The position numbers were made by a program, and so were the translations under genes. Positions 11,727 through 20,222 of a stretch of DNA of 64,000 bases are shown one piece after another. Origin of the DNA: Calamus simplicifolius (taxonomy: Eukaryota > Streptophyta > Magnoliopsida > Arecales > Arecaceae); contig UESW01001606.1 in assembly GCA_900491605.1 (NCBI GenBank), forward strand, positions 1 through 64,000, read 5' to 3'. The first letter of the stretch is position 1. Each line of letters begins with the position of its first letter. Under the pieces are notes generated by a model, which saw only the letters and a program-made list of their open reading frames with translations, made no database searches and had not been told where the DNA came from.

Positions 11727-13213
11727 GATCGAGTGAGGGAGGGAGGGAGAAAGACCTTACCTGCTGGAAAGCCGCCGCTGGGAAGCCGCTACCGGGGAAC
11801 ACCGCGCGAGGGGCACCATGAGCGAGAGCAAACGGGGGAAGGGGGGACACTGAGTTTGGGGGGAGAGAGGGAGGGGCGGCACATGAGGGTGAAGGGGAAG
11901 GGGTAGTTTAGGTATTTCATAAATTTAGGGAGGCTAGTGAGTAATTTCGGGGGGCTACTGAGTAAAAAAAAAAGCAAAATGGAAGGGCTCTTGAGCAAAA
12001 TGTGCGGGCCAAATAGAATTACCCCTCAAAAACATAGAGGAGCGAGACCAGAACCAGGGCTAATCCAACCTTTGCACTGTGCGTGAGCCATCAGGCGTCT
12101 CGAACACGAACTACTTGTGAAATTAGAAGGCTGCTTTTTGTAGAATTAGAAGGATGCTTTTGCTCCTCCCATCCCATCGAGAGGAGCTGAAAGCTCCTCC
12201 CTTCGACTCAGCTCCTCCTATCGAGGGAAGGCGTTTTCAGCCTGTGATGGGAATCACAACTGATTTAGCTTTGTGGGTTGGAGAAGGAGACATCTTTGGA
12301 TCGATCGCTTTTGTGGGTGGCAGGAGAAGACTTCTTTGGATCGATTGATGTTGTCCCGTGGGAGATCGATGTCCCGTTTGGAGTGACACCATAGTGTTTT
12401 TGGAACCTTTTTGAACGGTTGCAAAATGGAAGGCTTAGTGGCTGCTACGCGAGAGTATGTAACAAATTAAGGAAGAACAAAGTGCATTTAATACGGGATA
12501 TTCATTTCTTAGTCAATTGCTTCCACTATTCATTGTGTTACTGTTTCTTTTTGTTGTCGCAATAAAACTTCTGCAAACAGTATTTGTAGTCAATGGGGCA
12601 TGTGTTTATTTTTACATTGAATATATACTAAAATGTTGAATACCTTCGTATCAAGAGCCTAAAATAATAACTTTTAATTAGCTTTTTTTTGGATGAGATT
12701 TTAAATTATTACAAATAGTATTGATATAAATTTAGCCCATGATTTATGTAAATAATTAAGAAACATTGTAAATATACTTCATGCTTTTATAATTGAATTT
12801 AGATTTTGAACTTTTAGCCTGATGAGGATGCCAAGGCTCAAACGAAAAGAGTACATAATAGTTTATATTGGTATATATGTAGTTTCAGATTGATTATGTA
12901 TTAAGATGATTCTAGATTCTTATATGACATCAAGGAGCATAAAACATATCTTACATTTTTTTTTGGATGGAATCATAGATTGCGACATATGGTACTGTTC
13001 ATGATGCTAAACAATGCATCTTATTTACATCAAGTTAAAAGCTTATTACACTGTTATAAACATGAAACTTATTGATCCTTAAAAGTTCATCAGATACTCT
13101 AACAAACAAATATTCAGCACCAATAATTTTTACTTAATTGGCATCCCATCTGGCCCTACGAATATCATGCATATATGAAACCCAAGTTAACTCCCCCTTT
13201 TACCATGTAGGTA

Positions 13214-13536
13214 TTAACCATCTCCAACAGCTCAACAACTTTCAAAATAATGTTAGTTGTGAGAGTCAATGGTGTGATAAGAGATAAGGGCGATAACTCT
13301 CACATATCAATGGTGAGAATATGGGTGATGAAACAAGCTCGACGGCAATAAATTCAAACAATAGTGGTAGTTTTGCAAACTAATGAAAAGGCTGTCATAT
13401 CTGTCATATCTGTTAGTAGCTGATTATTAGCTTTTTTATGCCAATTAGTTAGGATATCTCTCTTTAAATATGTAACACAACTACTCTTGTATTTGAGATC
13501 TCTGAATAAAAAAACTCTTATTTTCTTCTGTAGGTA
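13214..13536 (+). mobile_element. 323-bp insertion in the right arm (copy A)
   Basis: This segment is absent from the matching place in the left arm (near 9,808). It is flanked by the direct repeat GTAGGTA (13,207-13,213 and 13,530-13,536), as a target-site duplication would be. The second half (from TGTTAGTAGCTG, with TTGTATTTGAGATCTCTGAATAA) looks like a short Copia or TRIM long terminal repeat. I cannot assign a family. Its presence in both A and B shows it is older than that duplication. Confidence 0.55.
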
Positions 13537-13540
13537 GGGG

Positions 13541-13882
13541 TCATGTATGGGCAAAACGTGCAAGATTTTCTAATTCACCAGCTTCTTTAGCAATCTCCTC
13601 TATTTTGCCAATAATCTCCAACAAAAGAAACACAGTGCCCATGCTTGAAACTCCACTACCAATAGTGTCACCTTGGTTCATAAGCTTTGCAAGCTTAGAC
13701 ACAAGTACTGTTGAGCATAATTCTGACCTTGTCTTCTCAAATTTTGCTAAGATTGTGTCCTTTTGCTAACTCTGCTTCATGTCATGGATGTTGTGCCCAA
13801 GTTCTCTCAATGTGCTTGATAGCAGGGTGCATGTTGCTTTGCAGTAATCTCCAATGTCCATCATGGCACATGATGGTGAAGG
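13541..13882 (-). pseudogene. Inverted copy of ALMT2 last exon (copy A)
   Basis: Minus-strand copy of the ALMT2 last exon. Unlike the direct copy, it keeps a proper CAG splice acceptor (CTG at 13,883-13,885 on the plus strand). It carries a nonsense change, however: MKQS is followed by TAG where the direct copy has CAG (Gln). The end of exon 3 follows further out, at about 14,055-14,132. Without upstream exons it cannot encode a transporter. Confidence 0.8.
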
Positions 13883-14285
13883 CTGATCACAAAAATAAGA
13901 TCAGGCGACTCTAATTAAGTGGTTTATGGTAGATTTTTCAAATGAAACAATAAAGAGTTCATAAAATTGATGCTTTTTATAAAATTGGTGGCATATTAAA
14001 ACAATCTTTCACTAATGTGAATGAAGTAAAATAATATAATTTCTTACTTGCTTTTTAGATCGTAGACATTCTCTTAGAGATAGGACATGGGCTGCCAATT
14101 CCCGCAGCAGCTCTCCTATTTATAGGTATTTAATTAAAGAGATATTAAAAAATCTGATAATATATATCTTTTAAAATTTTTATTTTAAATGAGTCTATAT
14201 TAATAATATATTTTTTAATAAAAATATATTATTTTGACATAATTTTATCTTGGATTTTAATGATGAATAATGCAATGTTCCAAAT

Positions 14286-15355
14286 ATGGATGCTGGCCCC
14301 TCATGAGTTAGACCCACAGCGTCTGTCAGGAGACGTAGAACCCAGACGCCTCAGGTTATTGAGATTTCTAAAGTTCCTGAGGTTTTTGTTGCACCATCGC
14401 CTCCAGAGGAGATAGCAGACGAGGACATCCCAGCTATGGATGTTGATGATGATGAAGCAGATGGTCCTTGTCCACGCGGTCCTGAGGATGACTCTGTCCT
14501 TAGGAGTTTCAGGACACATATTGCAGCCTTCATCTGAAGGCAACAGGTATTTGTTCGTTGTTCTATCGTATTTTATTTAATGTATTATTTCGATGCTATT
14601 ATGTATTATTCATGTTATCCATTTATATTTCACAAGAACGGACTCCACCAAAGTGCATGAACCATGCTGCCAAAGTAGGTGAGTGGCAATGGTGGGCATC
14701 AGGGCAATCGAATAGGAGATTCAGGGATATAGTTCAGCAATCGAGTCTTCTTGAGCTAGTGCATTGCTCTTATCGGTTCGCCGATAAGATTCTTATCTCG
14801 GGCTTTGCAGAGAGATGACAGCCCGAGATGAACACCTTCCATCTTCCCTTTGGCGAGATGAAAATCACGTTGGATGATGTTGCTGCCATATTAGGGATTA
14901 GTGTCATGGGTGCCTCAGTGTCCTTGTCTACAGATAGGATGAGTGATCGGGATGCTGAGGACCTACTAGTGCAGTTATTGGATGTATCATGGGATGACGC
15001 GCGTCAGGAGGTTCTATCTGTCCGCGGTCAGTCTGTGAGGTTAGAGTGGCTGAAGAGTCATTTCCATGATGTATCAGATAGAGATAGCCGCCATAGGATA
15101 GACTGTACAGCACGACCATATTTGCTTTTTTTGTTAGGGTGTACACTTTTTGTCGATAAGAGCGGGATGAGGGTGCCTATAGCTTATCTTGCTCTGCTTC
15201 GGCATTTGGATAGAGTGAGCACATATGCCTGGGGTGCGGGTGCCTTGGCTCATTTATATCGGCAGTTGGGGATTGCATCTAGGGCATCCGTTAGATAGAT
15301 CAGTGGATATATGACACTTCTCCAGGCATGGATTTATGAGCATTTTTCCTTTTGC
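14286..15355 (+). pseudogene. Plant mobile domain (PMD) gene of the MULE (copy A)
   Basis: Resembles PMD / MAIN-like proteins ('protein phosphatase 7 long form homologue' in many annotations). From ATG 14,286 an acidic leader (PSPPEEIADEDIPAMDVDDD) is followed by SVLRSFRTHIAAFI. After a probable intron from 14,547 to about 14,636 comes KCMNHAAKVGEWQWW, then YRFADKILISGFAER, MNTFHLPFGEMKITLDDVAA and YLALLRHLDRVSTYAWGAGAL, and finally GYMTLLQAWIYEHF. In-frame stops at 14,304, 14,535, 14,816 and 15,296 sit where Arg, Trp, Trp and Gln are expected, all explicable by C-to-T changes on one or other strand. PMD genes are known both as host silencing and cell-division factors and as passengers in transposons; its place inside this MULE points to the latter. 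Confidence 0.78.
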
Positions 15356-15369
15356 ACTGGGCCAAAACA

Positions 15370-16470
15370 TTCCTACTAATATGCCATCTACATAGCAAAT
15401 GTGCTACCGTAGGACCTCTGAATTGCATTCAATAGAGCCAAGTCTATCTGTGACTATCACCTCAGGCAGAGCATCATCGTCCATGACACTGCGCAATCTC
15501 TCTATAATGCCCATGTATAGTTATCTTCTCGCTCAGAGTCCATATACACAAAAGCAATAGAAAATGTTTGATGTCACCTCGACAATCTCTAAGAGAGGAA
15601 GACGATATCTATTGGTCTTGTAAGTGCAATCCATTATCAACACACAAGGAAATGCACGTAACAATTCTATACTGCCAGGGTGTGCCCAAAACAAGTCATG
15701 CACAGCATCAGACTTAATGCAATTCCTATGCTACTCAATATATTTACACTCAGATAATTTATCAAGAAGATGTTGCATCTGAGATCTCCTAGCAATCTCT
15801 ACAGCCTTGCACCTCTGTCGTGCATTATAGATTATCTTCATTGTCGTAACATTGAGGGCATCCCTTTGCTTCAAAGTAGATAATATGTCCTTAGGCCGAA
15901 CCAAACTCTTCGACATCTCCACTAGCATTGTAGTCTCCTGCTTAGATAATCATCCCGCATATGAGTGCCCCTCAAGATGCTTTGCATCTGGATGATTGTG
16001 CACACCGCACATGACCATTAACATTTAATCATCTGTAGTGTCCAATTTCTTTCCTCTTAAGGCAAAAGGGCATCCACACTTCTTAGTGCCACTGGCCTTG
16101 GTCTTTGATCCCTTTTCCTTGATGTGTTTACTTTTGCAAGTACCACTCCTCTCTTAAGAAAAAAACAATTCTTGGTTTCTTAACATTGTTGCCCGTATCG
16201 AATTTTTAATAATAACGACAAATCCATTCTTCTTTCCGACTTCCCGACACCAATTACACATTTCTTCTCTACTTTTGAATATCTATAAAATAAATAGTTT
16301 TATGTTAGTAGACAATTTTAAACATTGCTCTATCAAATAATACGAAAATAAATGCAATTAAATTTTACCTCGTAAGTTGTAAATTCATTTGTGTAATCCA
16401 TCACACAATCAGAGCCAATCAAGCTGCATTCGGTCGAAGCATCGTCCTACACGATCAAATAATAATTTTA
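15370..16470 (-). pseudogene. MULE transposase with FAR1-type DNA-binding domain (copy A)
   Basis: Reading the minus strand from about 16,470: an N-terminal FAR1-like zinc-binding part (CNWCREVGKKNGFVVIIKNS, then CGCPFALRGKK and MCGVHNHPDAKHLEGHSYAG), then the conserved MULE stretch LIMDCTYKTNRYRLPLLEIV, then LLCRWHISRNVLAQCK. This is the classical plant MuDR/FAR1 transposase order. Stops and frameshifts are scattered (for example TGA after HSYAG and TAG after SECKYIE), and the C-terminal catalytic part and SWIM finger are lost where the gene meets the PMD gene tail to tail. It is inactive. Confidence 0.8.
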
Positions 16471-16515
16471 AACCCTAATCATAATTAATCCAAAAAAATA
16501 GAGAATAAACTTTCT

Positions 16516-16637
16516 GTTCGGCCACTCAGGGCCGAACAGAAGATAGCTGTTCGGCCCACCAGGGCCGAACATGTTGACATTGTTCCCCTGTGTGGCCGAA
16601 CAGAGCTTACCAGTTCGGCCACACAGGGCCGAACAAC
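16516..16637. repeat. TTCGGCC hairpin array, right side of MULE (copy A)
   Basis: A row of short inverted repeats CTGTTCGGCC / GGCCGAACAG with loops of a few bases, about 350-480 bases inside the right MULE terminus. It mirrors the array at 11,637-11,726. Copy B differs here by a few bases within the hairpins (TTGTTCCCCTG in A, TTGTTCGGCCCTG in B), and the B version restores hairpin pairing. Confidence 0.85.
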
Positions 16638-16833
16638 GCACGAACCGGAAAAAAAAATAGACGACGGAAATATAAACTAACATTTGTGACCGTAGAACCT
16701 TCAAAAATTACTAGTTGCATGTCCATTGCTCGATTATAGGTTGAAATCGCTTCAATCAACCTTCAAACAGATGATCAAAGGATGATCCGGAGTGAGGAAG
16801 GCAAGAGGAGGGGCAGGGGAGGGGAGAGGGGCT

Positions 16834-16858
16834 GGGGGGGGGGGGGGGGGGGGGGGGG
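16834..16858 (+). repeat. Poly-G run, 25 bases (copy A)
   Basis: Uninterrupted G run inside the right terminal region of the MULE, preceded by a GGGGAGAGG-type purine tract. Copy B has 31 G at the matching place (62,616-62,646). Such long G runs are rare, unstable and error-prone in sequencing, so the true length is uncertain. Confidence 0.95.
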
Positions 16859-16999
16859 TGTTTGGACGTTGGGGGGCTATTGAGTAAGGAGGGGTATTTT
16901 GGTTCAAAAATTTTAGGAGCAAATATGCCATTTTTTTAAATTGGCGTGGAGGGCTCCTGAGCAAAACAGGCGGGCCAAATAGAATTTTCCATTTTTGAG

Positions 17000-18169
17000 G
17001 CGGTCCATGACCGACTTGGCGACAACGCCATCTGGCCGGTCCCCAAGTAAACTTGGAAGACAAATAAGAGCTCTGTTTGATGATAATGATATCATCTTTT
17101 TTTTTTTAAATTTCTCTTTCTTTACGGATGGATTTTGAAGTGCACAAAACCACACCTATATACTTTTGCTGCTAAAACTTCTAAAATTTTTGTTTAGTCT
17201 AGTCAATTTTTTTTCTCTCATTGATTTATGAGAAGAAACAAGAAATAGAAACATCACCAAAAGATTCTATGTTATGGAATAAAAAAAATTACTAATCCTT
17301 GATTAGGATAAGAGTATACTGACTAATCTTACCTTGAACTTTGTAATGTCATCTTGTTGATGATGAATTCTAGCTTTAAAAAAATTTGGTAAAGTCATCC
17401 ACATGATGAATTCTAGCTAAGCTGAAGTGCACTACCCTTAGAATCACCCACATCTATAACGAGAATTGAGGCTATTTATCATCATCAGAAAATAACACAC
17501 CTATAACGAGAATTGAGGCTATTTATCATCATCATAACGTTTAAAAAGATATTATACTAATATCAATATTTTCAATTATGGGATTTACTATCCCAAGGAA
17601 AAATATTATAAGATGATTTTTGAGTGATTAAAATTAAACCAATTTAAAATCAAATACAAGCAATCAAGAATGATAGAGCCAATATATATAATTGATCAAT
17701 AAGAAATCAATACATTCCCATTCTATTTATTTAATATCCTTTTGATCCGCTAATCCATCTTTATTCCACAGCCAGTTCCGTAGTAAATTGATCAATTCGT
17801 TATAGGATTTGTTCCGCAATTCATTAGATAATTTTTAATTTTTAAAAAAATAAAAATTTGTTCATTTTAAATTGGTTTCCTCTAATATTTTATTTTAAAT
17901 CACACACAACAGATAAATAACACATCAAAACAAATGACATATTATATTAGAAATTACATTAATAAAATATTTATATATTATAAAGATAATAGCATGAGAT
18001 AGATATATATTCATTTAATCAATAATTTTACAATAATCAAAAGTTAAAATCACTCCAAAACTATGACTAATCATACATGTGGCATTGAGTTCATTTAAAA
18101 CATAATAATAAATTGCAATAGCAATGATAAATTTAATTTTTATCATAATTTGTGCATGCATGTCACACA
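17000..18169. other. AT-rich spacer between MULE and hAT (copy A)
   Basis: No coding region is recognised. At 17,454-17,535 a 47-bp unit beginning CTATAACGAGAATTGAGG is repeated in tandem (second unit from 17,501, incomplete). Copy B has the same repeat with two bases fewer in the first unit. The rest is simple AT-rich sequence that ends with the 8-bp hAT target duplication GTCACACA at 18,162-18,169. Confidence 0.75.
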
Positions 18170-20214
18170 TAGAGGTAGGCACTGGGCCGTGCCGCCCATA
18201 GCACGGCACGGCCCAGGCCCACATGGGCCGTGCCAGGCACGGCCCAGTTAACCGTGCCCTGCCAGGCTCAAAAATTTTTTCAGCTGGCCCGGCACGGCAC
18301 GGCCCATGATGGGCCTAGGCCGGCCCGCCGTGCCGTGCCAGGCATGGCCCATGTGAGCTTGGGTCATGCCGGCCCAGGTGGGCCATGCCAGGCATGGCCC
18401 ACATGGGCCTGTGCCTTGCCGGCCTACTCAATAAAAAATTTTTGTAAAAAAAATATTTTTTTGATAAATTAAAAAATTATTGGGCCCATAGCACGGCACG
18501 GCCCAGGCCCACATGGGCCGTGCCAGGCACGGCCCAGTTAACCGTGCCCTGCCAGGCTCAAAAATTTTTTCAGCTGGCCCGGCACGGCACGGCCCATGAT
18601 GGGCCTAGGCCGGCCCGCCGTGCCGTGCCAGGCATGGCCCATGTGAGCTTGGGTCATGCCGGCCCAGGTGGGCCATGCCAGGCATGGCCCACATGGGCCT
18701 GTGCCTTGCCGGCCTACTCAATAAAAAATTTTTATAAAAAAAATATTTTTTTGATAAATTAAAAAATTATTGGAATAAAAAAATTTATTAATATGAAGCC
18801 ATCTTAATGGTGAAGGGTTTGGCATAGACCCTTACTAGTTTATTAATTTAAAATCAAAATGGTACATGAAGGGAGGGGGGCTAGACCTGACCTCCAGACT
18901 ACAATAAGAAAGGAGAAAAAAATAGAGATGACTCACTTTAACAATTAAAAAAATACATTATTAGAAGTGAAACCTATATTATTAGAAGTGAAACTAATTC
19001 AAGCCCCAGGAAGACATAAGGCCCATACAAAAGGCTTTGTTAAAGCACACTCTATGCTCCAAGAGCATCAATCTTAGCTCTCTCATGTTAAAAAAGAATT
19101 TGTGCATCGATTTTTAGTGCACAAAGTGCGCACCGGATGCGCGGCATTTGCAAGTCTGATCCTCAGGCAAGTCCATAAGATGATTCCTGGGCCTACTGTG
19201 CTCTTTGGCTGGTTTCGCTCAACAAGAGCACGGTTAACGTCAAGAGACCAGACTTTCTTGTCTGACTCGTTCATGATACGTACAGTGTACCGGATGACCT
19301 AGTCTTTCTTATAAATTTGAGTCTTCATGAGAATATCTAAACTTAGTAGGTCTTGTTCCTTTTGTTATTTTTTTTCTTCTGATGCTGTTAAATTATGAAT
19401 AAATGGACAAAAGCTGGAGAGGGTGCCATTCAAACGTGCAACACGCCTTAAATATAATAATGTAAATGTATCCAAAAAGATATATACTAGTGATGTATTA
19501 CTACAAATGTAACTCACAAGCAATTACATATAATAGTTAGAACCAGGCCTGCAGACTTTAACACAATTAGAAGATTGGACTAGTAGCTCAATAATCCAAT
19601 AGATGGATCAATGGTTGAATAGTATAAATAATCAAAAGAAATAAAACTAAAAAAATGATTCATAAAGATAAATATAGATAATTTTTTAATAAAATTTAAT
19701 TAATATGATAGCTAAAAAATTTAAATTCTTAAAATTAAATTATTTAAACCCTAAATTATTTTAATAGAATTATATTTTTTTACATTGATAATTTTATCTT
19801 CATTCTAAAGATATGAGAGTCAAATTTGCATTTTTTTTATGCATGATTACCTCTAATTACATATAAGAAACTATTTTTAAAACTATTTTTTATGCAACTA
19901 AACGTATAAAAAGTTAAAAACGGTCTTTGGATAACTTTTGCTTAAAAACTTATATTATCTAATTTTATGCGTGATCACCGGGGGCCGTGCCTAGCACGAT
20001 TATTTTTAAAAAAAAAAGACTGGGCCAATAATTTTGTAAAAAAATTGCCCATGCACGACCCATGTGGGCCATGCCTGGCACGGCACGACCTGGGCCCGGC
20101 ATGGCCCGTGGCCAAAAAATTTTTAACAGGCCGTGCCAGGTATGGCCCGTTAATTTGGCCGGTCCAGCGGGCCTGGGCCATGCCATGCTAGGCATGGCCC
20201 AGTGCCGACCTATA
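18170..20214. mobile_element. Non-autonomous hAT element
   Basis: The left end is TAGAGGTAGGCACTGGGCC and the right end GGCCCAGTGCCGACCTATA, imperfect terminal inverted repeats. The 8-bp sequence GTCACACA flanks both sides (18,162-18,169 and 20,215-20,222), the target-duplication length of the hAT superfamily. Both subterminal zones are packed with GGGCCGTGCC / GGCACGGCCC palindromes. No hAT transposase or its dimerisation domain is visible in the middle (18,780-19,970), so it must be mobilised in trans if at all. Copy B shows only its first 46 bases. Confidence 0.82.
18195..18774 (+). repeat. 290-bp tandem duplication in hAT left end
   Basis: Two units of 290 bases (18,195-18,484 and 18,485-18,774) are almost identical. 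Each holds the GC-rich palindromic part (CCCATAGCACGGCACGG...) and an AT-rich tail with a long A/T block. The 80-residue open frames over each unit arise from the GC-rich palindromes and are not genes. Confidence 0.93.
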
Positions 20215-20222
20215 GTCACACA

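Larger units (their letters stand above)
9209..14132. repeat. Large inverted repeat folding ALMT2 onto itself (copy A)
   Basis: The left arm is 9,209-11,513 and the right arm 11,727-14,132, with a 213-base spacer made of TTCGGCC hairpins. The arms carry, from outside in, the end of ALMT exon 3, the last intron and exon, the 3' flank, a 149-bp unit (two copies on the left, one on the right) and the MULE terminus. The arms are clearly similar but not identical, and the right arm has a 323-bp insertion (13,214-13,536). The inverted repeat is therefore older than the A/B duplication. A transcript through it would fold into a hairpin of over 2 kb. Confidence 0.93.
11141..16990. mobile_element. Mutator-like element (MULE) with PMD gene (copy A)
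   Basis: The left terminus begins GGGTAATTCTATTTGGCC at 11,141. The right terminus ends GGGCCAAATAGAATTTTCC at 16,990, its inverse complement with a few changes. Similarity of the terminal inverted repeats extends over 100 bp or more (theme TTTTGCTC..GAGCCCTCC). The flanks are GTTTTTGAG (11,132-11,140) and ATTTTTGAG (16,991-16,999), a 9-bp duplication with one mismatch, as Mutator elements make. Inside are the right arm of the ALMT inverted repeat, a PMD gene (plus strand) and a FAR1-type MULE transposase (minus strand), both with stops. A second inward-facing terminus-like sequence lies at about 11,870-12,022. Confidence 0.75.
1..18215 (+). repeat. Segmental duplication, copy A
   Basis: This stretch is the same sequence as 45,652-64,000, in the same orientation. 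The offset between copies rises from about 45,653 near base 101 to 45,719 at base 2,766, 45,762 at base 5,207 and 45,780 at base 9,427, then stays at 45,784-45,786 to the end. Nearly all of the drift is single bases missing from copy A in its first 6-7 kb. From about 7 kb onward the copies differ only at a few substitutions, microsatellites and hairpin-rich spots. Copy A begins at the window edge inside a CACTA element, so its true left boundary is not visible. It could be a very recent duplication or two unmerged assemblies of one locus. Confidence 0.97.

Noticed and set aside
11249..11906. Pro/Arg/Gly-rich frames on both strands near the MULE end
   Set aside because: Low-complexity C- and G-rich tracts give long frames on both strands. 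They change with small indels between copies A and B, unlike a conserved protein.
17454..17535. Direct repeat considered as a CRISPR-like array
   Set aside because: Only two units, in tandem without spacers, in a plant genome; a simple tandem duplication.
18230..18762. Two identical 80-residue plus-strand frames (Pro/Ala/His-rich)
   Set aside because: They are translations of the GC-rich palindromic hAT end, duplicated with a 290-bp period; the pattern exists in several frames and strands.
19083..19302. Pair of opposed 63-66 residue frames inside the hAT element, considered as transposase remnant
   Set aside because: No hAT catalytic or dimerisation motif could be seen; a slightly GC-richer spot only.
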